Source: G963676335 sp963676335
Lineage (GTDB): Bacteria; Pseudomonadota; Alphaproteobacteria; Rickettsiales; Rickettsiaceae
Direction: 5' to 3'
Assembly: GCA_963676335.1 (NCBI GenBank)
Contig: OY781057.1
Coordinates: 372,001-436,000, forward strand
Length of the DNA: 64,000 nucleotides
In this document: in pieces, positions 16,536-26,962 of the stretch
How the letters are laid out: each line of letters opens with the position of its first letter
Position numbering within the stretch: the stretch's first letter is position 1
Notes under the pieces: generated by a model
Told to the model about the DNA's origin: nothing
The model's input: the letters and a program-made list of their open reading frames with translations, nothing else
The model's database searches: none
Program-made: the position numbers and the translations under genes

Positions 16536-19210
16536 TATTCACTCTCTTCATAATCTTTTTCTGCGATAAATGCTACTGATGTAACTTTTTCATCATCAGC
16601 GGTTTTAAATAGTATAACTCCTCGAGTATTACGGCCAGTAATACGAACTTTATCCAATTGACACCTAATTAATTTACCTGCGTTAGTAATCAACATTATT
16701 TCATCTTCTTTAACGATAGGTAATACACTTACTACCTCTCCTGTTTTATCAGAAATAGCTATATTTGTAACTCCGCTTCCACCTCTATTAGTGATTCTAT
16801 ATTCATACGCTGAAGTGCATTTACCATATCCATTTGAAGTTACAGTTAAGATAAATTGCTCTTTATTAGCCATTTCTAACACTTGACTCATTTCTATATT
16901 CAATTCTTTGATTTCTTTAGCAATATTAAAATCTAAAGTGCCGCATGCTATTAAATATCTTTGACTTAATGGAATACTTAAATAAATTTCACGTTTATCA
17001 AAATCATAATTAGCTCCATCTAAAATTGTAACACCTATTACTCTATCATCAATTTTAATTTTAATGCCTCGTACACCTTCAGAAGTCCTACTTTTAAATA
17101 TCCTTACTGTTTCTACAGGAAAACGAATACATTTGCCATATTTTGTTGCTAACATTATATGATCTTGAATATTACATAAGCGTACCCCTATAAGTATATC
17201 ATCTTCTAATCTAATAGCAATTTTTCCTTGAGTTGGTATATGTTTAAAACTCAATAAGTCATTACGTCGTATATTACCTTTGCTAGTAACGAATATAATA
17301 TTTAAGTTATGCCATTCTATTTCATTTTCTGGAAGAGATAATACGTTATTAATAGACTCTCCTTGTTTCAAAGGCAATAAATTAACAATAGATCTTCCTT
17401 TGCTTTGAGGAGCTGCTAAAGGTAATTGATAAACTTTTAAAGAATAGACTTGTCCTAGAGTGGAAAAAAATAATACTTGTGTATGTGTTGTAGCAACGAA
17501 TACTTGAGTTGTAATATCGTTTTCATTCATGGATAAACCAATTCGCCCCTTTCCTCCTCTTTTTTGACTTTTGTAAGTAGATAACGGTACTCTTTTTATG
17601 TATCCACTTAACGTTATAGTTACAACCATTTCTTCTCGTTCAATTAAATCCTCAATATCTCCTCCTTTTTCTATATCATAGGCTATTGTAGTCAGTCTTG
17701 GAGTGCTAAAGTCGGCCTTTATTTTTAATAATTCCTGCTTTAATATTTCCAATAATTTAGGTTTGGAACTTATAATAGAATTATATTCCTTAATGGATTC
17801 AACAAGTGCTTCTAACTCTTGGTCTATTTTATATTTTTCCATATTAGTTAGTCGCTGTAGACGCATCTCTAATATAGATTTAGCTTGATGTTCAGATAAA
17901 TAATATACTTCGTTTTCATCTGAGAAGGTTTCATCAATAAAATTAATTAATTCTTTTAATCCTTGTTTGGGTAATTCCAGTATCATTAATTTTTCTTTAG
18001 CTTCATGTGGATCTTTAGAAGCTTTTATTAGTGTAATAACTTTATCAATTTCTGATATCGCTACACGTATTCCCAATAATAAATGAGCTTTTTGTTTAGC
18101 TTGTTTAAGTAAGTAAATAGTCCTGCGATAAATTACTTCCTGTCGAAAAGATATAAAAGCTGCAATAATATCTTTTATATTCATTATTTTTGGTGAGCCT
18201 TGATCCAAAGCTAACATATTAATTCCAAAGCTAGTCTGTAATGATGTATAAGTATACAGTTGCATTAAAACTACATCAGCTGTTGCTTCCTTTTTAATTT
18301 CTACTACAATTCGTATACCAGATTTATCAGATTCATCGCGTAAATCACTAATACCTTCGATTTTTTTTTCTTTTGCTAATTCAGCAATTTTTTCTACCAT
18401 TTTGGCCTTATTAACCATATAAGGAATTTCTGTGATAATAATTTGCTGTTTGCCTTTGCTATCTTCTTCTATTTCAGCTTTGCCACGAACTGTGATAATG
18501 CCTTTACCGGTTCTATATGCAAGTTTGATAGCCGAATCTCCTAAAATTATACCACCTGTAGGAAAATCTGGGCCTTTTATTAGTTTAATTATTTCTTCTA
18601 TGTCAATAGAAAAATTATCTACGTATAAGCAACAAGCATCTATAATTTCAGATAAATTATGTGGAGGGATATTGGTTGCCATACCTACGGCAATTCCACC
18701 AGATCCATTTAATAATAAATTTGGAACCACAGAAGGTAAAACCACTGGTTCTTCTTCAGAATTATCATAATTTGGTCGAAAATCTACAGTCTCTTGGTCA
18801 ATATTCATTAATAATTGATGCGCAAGTTTGCTTAAGCGGGATTCGGTATAACGCATAGCAGCAGCAAGATCTCCATCAATAGAACCAAAATTTCCTTGTC
18901 CATCTATCAGAGTTGCTCTTAAAGAAAAGTCTTGAGCCATCCGCGCGAGTGCATCATATATAGCAGCATCACCATGAGGATGGTATTTACCCATAACATC
19001 CCCTATTATTCTAGCGGATTTTCGATATTGCTTATTATAATGATATCCAGATTCATACATAGTATATAATATTCTCCTATGTACGGGTTTTAATCCATCT
19101 CTAACGTCTGGTAGGGCTCTACTAACGACAACACTCATTGCATAATCTAAGTATGAGCGTTTCATTTCTTCTGAAATATCTATATTTGTAGTTTTTTCGC
19201 TATTAGACAT
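16535..19210 (-). CDS. gyrA: DNA gyrase subunit A
   Basis: GyrA is the DNA-breakage subunit of gyrase. The catalytic Tyr121 is in AAAMRYTESRL, the winged-helix segment KYHPHGDAAIYDALARMAQ covers the quinolone-resistance region, and the C-terminal beta-pinwheel has a GyrA-box (QKRGGKG). The length of 891 residues is typical. At the position of E. coli Ser83 this protein has Ala82 (codon GCT), a replacement known from intrinsically fluoroquinolone-resistant Ehrlichia. metG follows in the same transcript with a one-base overlap. Confidence 0.97.
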   Translation of the reverse strand: MSNSEKTTNIDISEEMKRSYLDYAMSVVVSRALPDVRDGLKPVHRRILYTMYESGYHYNKQYRKSARIIGDVMGKYHPHGDAAIYDALARMAQDFSLRATLIDGQGNFGSIDGDLAAAMRYTESRLSKLAHQLLMNIDQETVDFRPNYDNSEEEPVVLPSVVPNLLLNGSGGIAVGMATNIPPHNLSEIIDACCLYVDNFSIDIEEIIKLIKGPDFPTGGIILGDSAIKLAYRTGKGIITVRGKAEIEEDSKGKQQIIITEIPYMVNKAKMVEKIAELAKEKKIEGISDLRDESDKSGIRIVVEIKKEATADVVLMQLYTYTSLQTSFGINMLALDQGSPKIMNIKDIIAAFISFRQEVIYRRTIYLLKQAKQKAHLLLGIRVAISEIDKVITLIKASKDPHEAKEKLMILELPKQGLKELINFIDETFSDENEVYYLSEHQAKSILEMRLQRLTNMEKYKIDQELEALVESIKEYNSIISSKPKLLEILKQELLKIKADFSTPRLTTIAYDIEKGGDIEDLIEREEMVVTITLSGYIKRVPLSTYKSQKRGGKGRIGLSMNENDITTQVFVATTHTQVLFFSTLGQVYSLKVYQLPLAAPQSKGRSIVNLLPLKQGESINNVLSLPENEIEWHNLNIIFVTSKGNIRRNDLLSFKHIPTQGKIAIRLEDDILIGVRLCNIQDHIMLATKYGKCIRFPVETVRIFKSRTSEGVRGIKIKIDDRVIGVTILDGANYDFDKREIYLSIPLSQRYLIACGTLDFNIAKEIKELNIEMSQVLEMANKEQFILTVTSNGYGKCTSAYEYRITNRGGSGVTNIAISDKTGEVVSVLPIVKEDEIMLITNAGKLIRCQLDKVRITGRNTRGVILFKTADDEKVTSVAFIAEKDYEESE

Positions 19211-19358
19211 TAGTTCCTCTATTATTTATCTTATTATTTTTATTTCATTTAAGCTTTTTACATATATAATATACAGTAATTGATATAATACATTATTGTA
19301 TTTAAGACTTCCTGTGTATAAACTCAAAAAAAATAAAATTTTTAATAAGTAATGTTTT

Positions 19359-19880
19359 ATGAAAGAAATTCCATTTTATCAGATATCTAACAATTTGTTA
19401 GAACAATTAATAAAAGGAGCTTTTTTAATTGTAAGGGATTCTAATGCACAAGTCAATGTTATGACAATTGGATGGGGTACTATTGGATATATGTGGAGGA
19501 AACCTTTTTATACAGTTGGCGTTAGAAATTCCAGATATACATATGAATTAATCGAAAATAGTGAAAATTTTGGAGTAAGTATTCCATTAGATGGGAAATT
19601 AAAAAAAGAAATACAATTTTGTGGTACTCAATCTGGTAGACATATAAATAAAATTCAAGAATGTAATTTTACTATGATACCAAGCCCTAAAAATAAAACT
19701 CTATTTATTGAACAATGTGATATTCATTTAGAATGTAAAATTGTTTATAAGCACCAATTTGATTATAATAAATTTATTTCAAAAGAAATTCTTGATTTTT
19801 ATGGAGAGGGATCAAATTATCCTGATTCTTCTTTTTATTTTGGAGAAATTTTAGGATGTTATAAAAAATTAATTATTTAA
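19359..19880 (+). CDS. Flavin reductase-like domain protein
   Basis: This 173-residue protein fits the flavin reductase-like FMN-binding split-barrel family. The pattern NVMTIGWGTIGYMWRKPFYT followed by VRNSRYTYELIENSENFGVSIP is typical (N-x-M-T-I-x-W, then R-x-S-R-x-T-xx-xI). Such proteins bind FMN and reduce flavins or act as small oxidoreductases; the substrate here is unknown. It is the first gene of a rightward run, with ftsH 14 nt after it, and lies divergent from gyrA. Confidence 0.85.
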   Translation: MKEIPFYQISNNLLEQLIKGAFLIVRDSNAQVNVMTIGWGTIGYMWRKPFYTVGVRNSRYTYELIENSENFGVSIPLDGKLKKEIQFCGTQSGRHINKIQECNFTMIPSPKNKTLFIEQCDIHLECKIVYKHQFDYNKFISKEILDFYGEGSNYPDSSFYFGEILGCYKKLII

Positions 19881-19894
19881 AATAATATAAAAAA

Positions 19895-21829
19895 ATGCGA
19901 ATGATGAAAAATGGACATGTGAAAAACGCTCTTGTTTGGATTGGAATATTCATGATTTTGATGATGGGGTTTAACTTGTTATTTGGTGGTATGTTTAATA
20001 ATGTTAAGACAAGCATGACATTATCAGACTTTTTATCAAAAGTAGAGGCAAAACAAGTTAGCAGTGTTAAAATACAAAATCGAACAATAGATGGAATATT
20101 ATCAGATGGAACTGATTTTAGCTTATATGTAGGGGAGTATACACCAATAATTATTGATGATTTAAAAAGAAATGGGGTGAATATTGATATACTAGCCCCT
20201 GATACTAAGATGAATTCATTATTTAGCATTTTAATATCTTGGTTCCCAATGCTGCTATTAATAGGAGTTTGGTTTTTCTTTATGAAACAAATGCAAAGTG
20301 GGGGAGGGAAGGCTTTAGGATTTGGAAAATCTAAAGCGAAATTAGTTTCCGAAAAAGCAACAAAGGTAACCTTTAAGGATGTAGCGGGTATAGATGAAGC
20401 TATAGAGGAATTAACTGAAATTGTTGATTTTTTAAGAGATCCTGGAAAATTTCAAAAATTAGGTGGGAAAATTCCTAAAGGATGTTTATTGATTGGTCCT
20501 CCTGGCACTGGTAAAACCTTATTAGCCAGAGCTATTGCTGGAGAGGCAAATGTTCCTTTTTTTAGCATTTCTGGTTCTGATTTTGTGGAAATGTTTGTTG
20601 GAGTGGGGGCTAGTAGAGTAAGGGATATGTTTGATCAAGGAAAGCGAAGTGCCCCTTGTATTATATTTATTGATGAAATAGATGCGGTAGGGAGACATCG
20701 TGGCATTGGATTAGGGGGAGGTAATGATGAAAGAGAGCAAACGTTGAATCAGCTTTTAGTTGAAATGGACGGATTTGAATCTAATGAAGGGGTAGTAATT
20801 ATTGCTGCTACTAATAGACCAGATGTATTGGATCCAGCCTTACTACGTCCAGGACGTTTCGACCGTCAAATAACTGTGCCTAATCCGGATATTGATGGAC
20901 GAGAAAAAATTATTAAAATTTATCTCAGTAAAATTAAATATATTGATACTATAAATGTTAGAGTTATTGCTAGAGGAACTCCTGGCTTTTCAGGAGCGGA
21001 GTTAGCTAATTTAGTTAATGAAGCAGCTTTATTAGCGGCGAGAAAAAATAAAAAAATGGTTGATATATCTGATTTAGAATCTGCTAAAGATAAAGTTCTT
21101 ATGGGGGCTGAGCGTAGATCTATGGCTATGTCTGAAGAACAAAAAAACTTAACTGCCTACCATGAAGGGGGGCATGCTATAGTGTCTTTATATGTAGACG
21201 CTTCAGATCCTATTCATAAAGCAACTATTATTCCTAGAGGGGGGGCATTAGGTATGGTAATGCGATTACCAGAAGATGATCGTTTCTCTCTAAAAAAAGA
21301 TAAGATGTTGTCAGATATTGAAGTAGCTATGGGGGGGAGAGTAGCAGAAGAAATTATATTTGGATCTAATAAGATTTCTTCTGGGGCCTCGTCTGATATT
21401 AAAAATGCTACTAAAATGGCACGTGCTATGGTTACAGAATGGGGATTAAGTGATAAAGTAGGCCCAGTATATCATGGATTTAATGAAGACCTTTATGCTT
21501 CTCATAATAATAATAACTTTAGATCTGAATATACTGCACAATTAATTGATCAAGAGGTGAAAGCTATATTAGAACAAGGATATAGTTTTGCTAAAACCAT
21601 TTTAACTACTAATATAGATAAACTACATATATTGGCTAAAGCTTTATTAGAATACGAAACATTAACTGGAGAGCAGATTAGATCTTTAATATTTGATAAA
21701 AAAGAGATTAATATTGAAACAGATATAAATAATGAAAATGATCTAATTGATGTGGATGAGATTGAAGAGAAAAAAAATATAAAAAAGAAGAGTAAAACTT
21801 CTCCTAAGATTAAACTAAATAAAGAATAA
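19895..21829 (+). CDS. ftsH: ATP-dependent zinc metalloprotease FtsH
   Basis: FtsH is a membrane-anchored AAA+ protease that removes misassembled membrane proteins and regulatory substrates. Two transmembrane segments (about residues 10-30 and 108-128) flank a small periplasmic domain. The AAA module has Walker A GPPGTGKT, Walker B CIIFIDEIDAVG and the second region of homology with TNRPDVLDPALLRPGRFDRQ. The zinc site is HEGGHA. The C-terminus is charged. A seven-G run at 21331-21337 encodes part of the GGRVAEE segment. Alternative in-frame ATGs at 19901 and 19904 are possible starts. Confidence 0.97.
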   Translation: MRMMKNGHVKNALVWIGIFMILMMGFNLLFGGMFNNVKTSMTLSDFLSKVEAKQVSSVKIQNRTIDGILSDGTDFSLYVGEYTPIIIDDLKRNGVNIDILAPDTKMNSLFSILISWFPMLLLIGVWFFFMKQMQSGGGKALGFGKSKAKLVSEKATKVTFKDVAGIDEAIEELTEIVDFLRDPGKFQKLGGKIPKGCLLIGPPGTGKTLLARAIAGEANVPFFSISGSDFVEMFVGVGASRVRDMFDQGKRSAPCIIFIDEIDAVGRHRGIGLGGGNDEREQTLNQLLVEMDGFESNEGVVIIAATNRPDVLDPALLRPGRFDRQITVPNPDIDGREKIIKIYLSKIKYIDTINVRVIARGTPGFSGAELANLVNEAALLAARKNKKMVDISDLESAKDKVLMGAERRSMAMSEEQKNLTAYHEGGHAIVSLYVDASDPIHKATIIPRGGALGMVMRLPEDDRFSLKKDKMLSDIEVAMGGRVAEEIIFGSNKISSGASSDIKNATKMARAMVTEWGLSDKVGPVYHGFNEDLYASHNNNNFRSEYTAQLIDQEVKAILEQGYSFAKTILTTNIDKLHILAKALLEYETLTGEQIRSLIFDKKEINIETDINNENDLIDVDEIEEKKNIKKKSKTSPKIKLNKE

Positions 21830-21857
21830 AAATTGTATTAAGAGCTCGAAAATAGGT

Positions 21858-23210
21858 ATGGATAATAAAAATATAGTAACACGATTTGCTCCTTCTCCTA
21901 CTGGATTATTACATATTGGAAATGCTAGAATGGCTCTAGTTAATTGGTTATATACTAAAAAATTTAATGGTAAATTCATATTACGAATTGATGATACTGA
22001 TATAATTAGATCAAAAGAAGAATATGTAACAGCGATTAAAGATGCTTTGGAATGGTTAGGATTATCATGGGATGAATCGTTTCATCAAATATCTAAAGTA
22101 TCTAGATATCAAGAAATAATTAACTCATTAATAAAGATAGGGAGGGTGTATCCTTGTTATGAAACACAACTGGAGCTTGATATAAAAAGAAAAACTCAAT
22201 TAGCTAATGGAAGACCACCAATTTATGATAGATCCTCTTTAAAATTATCAGCTATTGAGATTGAAAAATATAAACAAGAAGGAAAAAAACCTCATTATAG
22301 ATTTTTAATTAATAGTGGAGTTATTAGATGGAAAGATTTAGTTAAAGGAGATATTAATTTTGATAGTAAAAACATAAGTGACCCCATTGTTGTTAGAGAA
22401 GATGGGAGTATGACGTATTTAATTTGTTCAACGATAGATGATATAGATTGTAAGATAACGCATATTATTCGAGGAGAAGATCATATTACTAATACCGCTA
22501 TTCAAATTCAAATGTTTAATACTATTAGCAGTACAATTCCTGAATTTGGGCACTTGAGTTTGATTACAACAAAGGAAAATAAAATATCTAAACGTGTTGG
22601 AGGTTTTAGTATTAGATCTTTACAAGAACAAGGATTAGAACCTATGGCAGTTAATAGCTTTTTATCAACTATTGGAACTTCTAATCCTGTAAAACCTTAT
22701 CCCAGCATAAACGACTTGATAAAAAATTTTAATATTACAAATTTTTCTGTCAACCCTACAGTATATTTATATGAAGAATTAGAAAGATTAAATCATAAAT
22801 TACTTTGTTATTTAGATTTTCAAGAAGTAAGAACTAAAATTACTGAAATTTTAGGATATGAAATTGATGAAAATTTTTGGTTAGCAGTTAGGAATAATTT
22901 AAATAAATTAGAAGAAATTAAAAATTGGTGGCAAATATGCTATCAATCACCAAATAATTTTATACAAAGTCTCGAATCTGAATATTTAAATTTAGCTATA
23001 AATTTATTTCCTGAAGGAAATATTACTTCTGAAACATGGAAGATATGGACTAAAAAAATATCAGAAATCAGTAAAAGAAAAGGAAAAGAATTATACTTGC
23101 CTTTACGGTTAGCTTTAACTGGACAATCTGTTGGGCCAGAAATGTGTAATTTACTACCTTTGTTAAGTAGAGAAGTTGTATTACAAAGGCTTCAAAAAAA
23201 TATAAAATAA
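21858..23210 (+). CDS. gltX: Glutamyl-tRNA synthetase
   Basis: This 450-residue class Ib synthetase has the HIGH-type motif APSPTGLLHIGNARMALVNW near the N-terminus and the KMSKS-type motif KENKISKRVGGFS. The motif NGKFILRIDDTD is typical of GluRS. Rickettsiales usually carry two GluRS paralogues, one mischarging tRNA-Gln for GatCAB; which one this is cannot be told from the sequence alone. It lies 28 nt downstream of ftsH. Confidence 0.94.
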   Translation: MDNKNIVTRFAPSPTGLLHIGNARMALVNWLYTKKFNGKFILRIDDTDIIRSKEEYVTAIKDALEWLGLSWDESFHQISKVSRYQEIINSLIKIGRVYPCYETQLELDIKRKTQLANGRPPIYDRSSLKLSAIEIEKYKQEGKKPHYRFLINSGVIRWKDLVKGDINFDSKNISDPIVVREDGSMTYLICSTIDDIDCKITHIIRGEDHITNTAIQIQMFNTISSTIPEFGHLSLITTKENKISKRVGGFSIRSLQEQGLEPMAVNSFLSTIGTSNPVKPYPSINDLIKNFNITNFSVNPTVYLYEELERLNHKLLCYLDFQEVRTKITEILGYEIDENFWLAVRNNLNKLEEIKNWWQICYQSPNNFIQSLESEYLNLAINLFPEGNITSETWKIWTKKISEISKRKGKELYLPLRLALTGQSVGPEMCNLLPLLSREVVLQRLQKNIK

Positions 23211-23442
23211 TATTTTTTTAAAAAATTCCCTAAGTTTCAAAAAAATAATCTTTATTATAAGTCTAAATTTATGTATAGTATTTTATACTTTATAAATATT
23301 AATTAAAATTAAGAGTTTAATTTAACAACTTAGAGTAGAGGTGTTTAATTTTTAAATTTATTAAAGATTAAGGTCTTAAATTTTTTTGTTTTTAATAAAC
23401 TTGCATATTTATAAAAATTAATTTTTAAATAGAGGATACAGT

Positions 23443-24813
23443 ATGCCTGCATCTTTTGCTAAAATTTCAAAAAGTTCTTATCAAGAAATTTGGGAAATAA
23501 TTAAGCAAGATTTATTAAAAAAATACGGAGAAGGGGTTTTTAATAGCTGGTTTAATAAGCTTGATTTAGGAGAATGCACTAATGGTAATGTTGTGTTGTA
23601 TACCCCAACTAAATTTATTAAAAATTGGATCACTACTAATTATTTAAATACAATATTTCAATTATGGAATCATTATGATCAAGAAGTACAAGAAGTAAAC
23701 TTAAGTATATTAGAAAATAAAAGTCTTCAACCCAGTTATACTGACTTTAGTACTAAATCATACGAAGATAATAGTAAAAATATTTTTTCATCCAATTTAG
23801 ATTCTAGATTTACTTTCGATAATTTTGTTGTAGGAAATTCTAATCAATTAGCGTACACAGCTGCGTATGCTGTTGCGGAATCTGAGAAATCTATAGTAAA
23901 ATCGAATCCATTGTTTTTATATGGAGGCGTTGGATTAGGAAAAACACATTTAATGCATGCTATTGCTTGGCATATAAAAGAACACAATATAAAAAGGCGT
24001 GTAATTTATATGTCTGCTGAAAAATTTATGTATAAATTTGTTAATTCTTTAAGAAATAAAAATATTATGCATTTTAAAGAACAATTTAGATCTGTTGATG
24101 TTTTAATGATAGATGATATTCAATTTATTTGCGGAAAAGATAGTACGCAAGAAGAATTCTTTCATACTTTTAATGCGCTCATAGACGACAATAAGCAAAT
24201 AGTAATTTCTTGTGATAGATCTCCATCTGATCTTGATAACATAGAGGATCGAATTAAATCTAGATTAGGTTGGGGATTGGTTGTAGATGTGCATAGCACC
24301 ACCTATGAATTAAGATTGGGGATTTTGCTATCCAAGATAGAACAAATTAATATTTATGTTCCGCAAAAAGTTATTGAATTTTTAGCAGCTAAAATTAACT
24401 CTAATGTAAGAGAATTAGAAGGGGCTCTAAATAAAATTCTTGCTTATGCTACATTATCCCATAGTCCTATTACTTTAGAAAGCACACAAGAAATTTTACG
24501 TGATTTATTACGTTCAAATGAAAAGTTTATTACAATTGAAGATATACAAAAAAGAATTTCTGAGCATTATAATATTAAAATGTCTGATATGATTTCTGTA
24601 AAAAGAGTGCGTACTATAGCAAGGCCTAGACAAATAGCTATGTATATTTCAAAATTACTTACATCAAAAAGTTTAGCAGACATTGGAAGACAATTTGGTA
24701 ATAAAGATCATACTACTATTATGCATGCAGTTAGTAAAATTGAAGAATTATGCGCTAAAGATTGTGAATTTAAAGAGGAAGTAGACTCTTTAATTAGAGG
24801 ATTAAAACTATAA
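23443..24813 (+). CDS. dnaA: Chromosomal replication initiator DnaA
   Basis: DnaA melts oriC in its ATP form. The parts in order are the N-terminal DnaB/partner domain (about residues 12-75), a short linker, the AAA+ domain with Walker A GGVGLGKTHLMHA and Walker B VDVLMIDDIQF, and the C-terminal helix-turn-helix with IGRQFGNKDHTTIMHAVSKI for DnaA-box binding. An AGAGGA site lies upstream of ATG 23443. The 232-nt upstream spacer is A/T-rich but I found no clear DnaA boxes there, so I do not call an origin. dnaN follows by 13 nt. Confidence 0.97.
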   Translation: MPASFAKISKSSYQEIWEIIKQDLLKKYGEGVFNSWFNKLDLGECTNGNVVLYTPTKFIKNWITTNYLNTIFQLWNHYDQEVQEVNLSILENKSLQPSYTDFSTKSYEDNSKNIFSSNLDSRFTFDNFVVGNSNQLAYTAAYAVAESEKSIVKSNPLFLYGGVGLGKTHLMHAIAWHIKEHNIKRRVIYMSAEKFMYKFVNSLRNKNIMHFKEQFRSVDVLMIDDIQFICGKDSTQEEFFHTFNALIDDNKQIVISCDRSPSDLDNIEDRIKSRLGWGLVVDVHSTTYELRLGILLSKIEQINIYVPQKVIEFLAAKINSNVRELEGALNKILAYATLSHSPITLESTQEILRDLLRSNEKFITIEDIQKRISEHYNIKMSDMISVKRVRTIARPRQIAMYISKLLTSKSLADIGRQFGNKDHTTIMHAVSKIEELCAKDCEFKEEVDSLIRGLKL

Positions 24814-24826
24814 TAGAGTTGAATAA

Positions 24827-25963
24827 ATGGAAAATGATGCAGTAAATACCTTTAAGGTTATAGTAGATACTAAAATTTTAAGCAATATTTTAAGTAATCT
24901 ATTAACTATAGTGGAAAGAACTGGGACTGAGCCTGTATATAATAATGTGAAATTGGAAATTATTAATAGTGTTTTAGCTATAACGGCTACAGATAGAGAA
25001 CTTTCTGCTTGTTATAATATTCCCATTAATACAGAAGAAAAAGGTTGTATTACAGTTAATGCTAGATTATTTAATGACATTATTCGCAAAATTAATGACA
25101 AAGAAGTTCATTTATCTCATTTAGAAGATAATCAACTGTATATAAACATTGAAAATTGTCAATTTTCCTTATCTACACTACCACATGAAAAATTTCGTAG
25201 CATAAAATTCTATGATGAACAAATTTGTTTCGATATATTGGCATCTAAATTTATTAAAATTTTAGAAAATACAATTTTTTCAGTATCAATTGAAGAGACT
25301 AGGTATAATTTAAATGGAGTATACTTGCATGTAAATGATTCTAATATGTTATGTGCTGTTGCTACAGATTGTCATAGACTAGCTTTATCTAATAGCGATA
25401 TTGAGATAAAACATAAATTTGGTATCATTTTACCTAAAAAAGCAGTAGAAGAAATAATAAAGTTATTTAAAAATCTTTCTGAAAATATTTCTATAAAATT
25501 AAATTCAAAAGTTATAGAATTGGCCAGTAAAATGGTAACGCTGACCTCTAAGTTAATAGATGGAACATTTCCAGAATATAATGAATTTATTCCTTATAAT
25601 AATTTTAATAAATTAAATATTAAGACTAAAAAAATTACTGAAACTATCGATAGAGTTTCTACTGTAACAGTAGAAAAATCTCGTGCTATTAAAATGAATA
25701 TAAATCAAGATTCTATAGAATGTAGTGCTGTAGGACAAATTCAAAATTTAGCAAAAGAAGTAATTCCGTTAAGAGAAAAATTTGGTAATTATGTTGGAGA
25801 GAATATTATTATTGGATTTAATCCAAAGTATTTACTTGACATTTTAAGGATATTTGATGGTGAAAATTTAATAATGGAGTTTAGTGATTCTCTTTCAGCT
25901 GTTTTAATAAGAGATTTAGAAAAAGTTAATACTTATTTTGTTGTAATGCCAATAAAAGTTTAA
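24827..25963 (+). CDS. dnaN: DNA polymerase III beta sliding clamp
   Basis: This is the processivity clamp. The 378 residues show the three-fold clamp pattern, with LSNLLTIVERTGTEPVYNNVKLE near the start, ATDCHRLALS in the second domain and the end LIRDLEKVNTYFVVMPIKV (usual ending: YVVMPMRL/V). It follows dnaA directly and is probably co-transcribed. recF does not follow. Confidence 0.96.
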   Translation: MENDAVNTFKVIVDTKILSNILSNLLTIVERTGTEPVYNNVKLEIINSVLAITATDRELSACYNIPINTEEKGCITVNARLFNDIIRKINDKEVHLSHLEDNQLYINIENCQFSLSTLPHEKFRSIKFYDEQICFDILASKFIKILENTIFSVSIEETRYNLNGVYLHVNDSNMLCAVATDCHRLALSNSDIEIKHKFGIILPKKAVEEIIKLFKNLSENISIKLNSKVIELASKMVTLTSKLIDGTFPEYNEFIPYNNFNKLNIKTKKITETIDRVSTVTVEKSRAIKMNINQDSIECSAVGQIQNLAKEVIPLREKFGNYVGENIIIGFNPKYLLDILRIFDGENLIMEFSDSLSAVLIRDLEKVNTYFVVMPIKV

Positions 25964-26030
25964 GCTAGTATTTAATTTATAATTAAGGTATTATTAAATT
26001 ATTCATAATTTAAAAGAAGCTTTTATTATT

Positions 26031-26213
26031 CTAATTATCAGTATATCTTTTAGCAAGAAGTTTATCTTGGATCATAATAACATTTTCTGCATTACGCTTA
26101 TCAGCTGCGTTTGTAAAATTAAATGAGTATGTAATAACCTTTTGTTGATCGGATAATACAAATTTTGAAATTGTGGAAGTCTGACTATATACCCTCAAGA
26201 GAGAAAGAAGCAG
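26031..26213 (-). pseudogene. C-terminal gene remnant without start codon
   Basis: I found this minus-strand frame by hand. It is open for about 60 codons between TAA at 26211-26213 and TAG at 26031-26033. It has no ATG near its upstream end; the only Met is about two thirds along. The translation contains SKFVLSDQQKVITYSFNFT and ENVIMIQDKLLAKRYTDN, which looks like the C-terminus of a real protein, but I do not recognise the family. It lies just downstream of the initiator tRNA gene on the same strand. It is probably a decayed or truncated gene. Confidence 0.4.
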
Positions 26214-26231
26214 AGATTATTCAAATAATCT
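26214..26231 (-). terminator. Short inverted repeat downstream of tRNA-fMet, possible terminator
   Basis: AGATTATT and AATAATCT face each other with only CA between them, giving a stem of about seven pairs with a four-base loop. It lies 22 nt beyond the tRNA 3' end and is followed on the minus strand by a pyrimidine-rich stretch. The stem is weak (mostly A-T pairs), so this is only a candidate. Confidence 0.3.
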
Positions 26232-26252
26232 GAAAATGTTTTAAAAATGGGG

Positions 26253-26326
<74 letters not shown>

Positions 26327-26345
26327 ATATTTATTTTTTGAAGAA

Positions 26346-26573
26346 TTAACTTTTTTTTAAGAAAGAGAGTCCTGCGAATTTTTTATTAAAAGTGCTAATG
26401 TTTTGATTGAATTCATTTGCTGTAAGGACTCCTTTTTTAGTCCAAGCTGGATGAGTTCTAAAATCAATATCCATCAAAACTTCATCTCCTTTATAAGTAG
26501 ACATAGTTTCAAAAACATCGGTACCAATTCTAACTTTTAAATTTTTGTATTTAGGATGAATTTTAGGTTTCAT
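26346..26573 (-). CDS. rpmE: 50S ribosomal protein bL31
   Basis: This 75-residue protein matches bL31: MKPKIHPKYKNLKVRIGTD at the start, DIDFRTHPAWTKKG in the middle and FNKKFAGLSFL at the end. There are no Cys residues, so it is the non-zinc (C-minus) type. It follows rpmB by 11 nt, and the initiator tRNA gene is 19 nt further on. Confidence 0.92.
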   Translation of the reverse strand: MKPKIHPKYKNLKVRIGTDVFETMSTYKGDEVLMDIDFRTHPAWTKKGVLTANEFNQNISTFNKKFAGLSFLKKS

Positions 26574-26584
26574 GATATTTTTTA

Positions 26585-26878
26585 CTAAGCCTCTTTTTTT
26601 TCCAATGCTTTTTTAATAATTTTTTTTAATTTTAAAGCGTGTAAAGATAAATTTTTATTATTAGCATCTAATAAAAAAAAGTCAAGACCTCCTTTTATTT
26701 CTATAGATTTTAAAGCAACAGTACTAACACGAAGCAAAAATTTTTTTTTTAAAATATCACTTCTTAAATTAAGAAAATGAACATTTGGAGAAAATTTTTT
26801 ATTTGTTTTACGTTCAGAATGAGAAACTTTATGCCCAAATAGAGGTTTTTTTCCTGTTAATTCACAAATCCCTGACAT
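26585..26878 (-). CDS. rpmB: 50S ribosomal protein bL28
   Basis: This protein (97 residues from ATG 26878) matches bL28, with the hallmark MSGICELTGKKPLFGHKVSH and the block NVHFLNLRSDILKKKFLLRVST. An in-frame ATG two codons earlier (26884) is also possible; I chose the one that matches homologues. rpmE follows in the same direction. Confidence 0.92.
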   Translation of the reverse strand: MSGICELTGKKPLFGHKVSHSERKTNKKFSPNVHFLNLRSDILKKKFLLRVSTVALKSIEIKGGLDFFLLDANNKNLSLHALKLKKIIKKALEKKEA

Positions 26879-26962
26879 AAACATATTTTATCAATTATCA
26901 TGTTTTTTATATTATATAATTAAATGCTATCTGTCAATATCAAGATTACAAATAGATAAATT

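Noticed and set aside
23211..23442. Possible replication origin upstream of dnaA
   Set aside because: The spacer is A/T-rich, but I found no recognisable DnaA boxes (TTATNCACA) or clustered repeats. Rickettsiales origins are often not next to dnaA.
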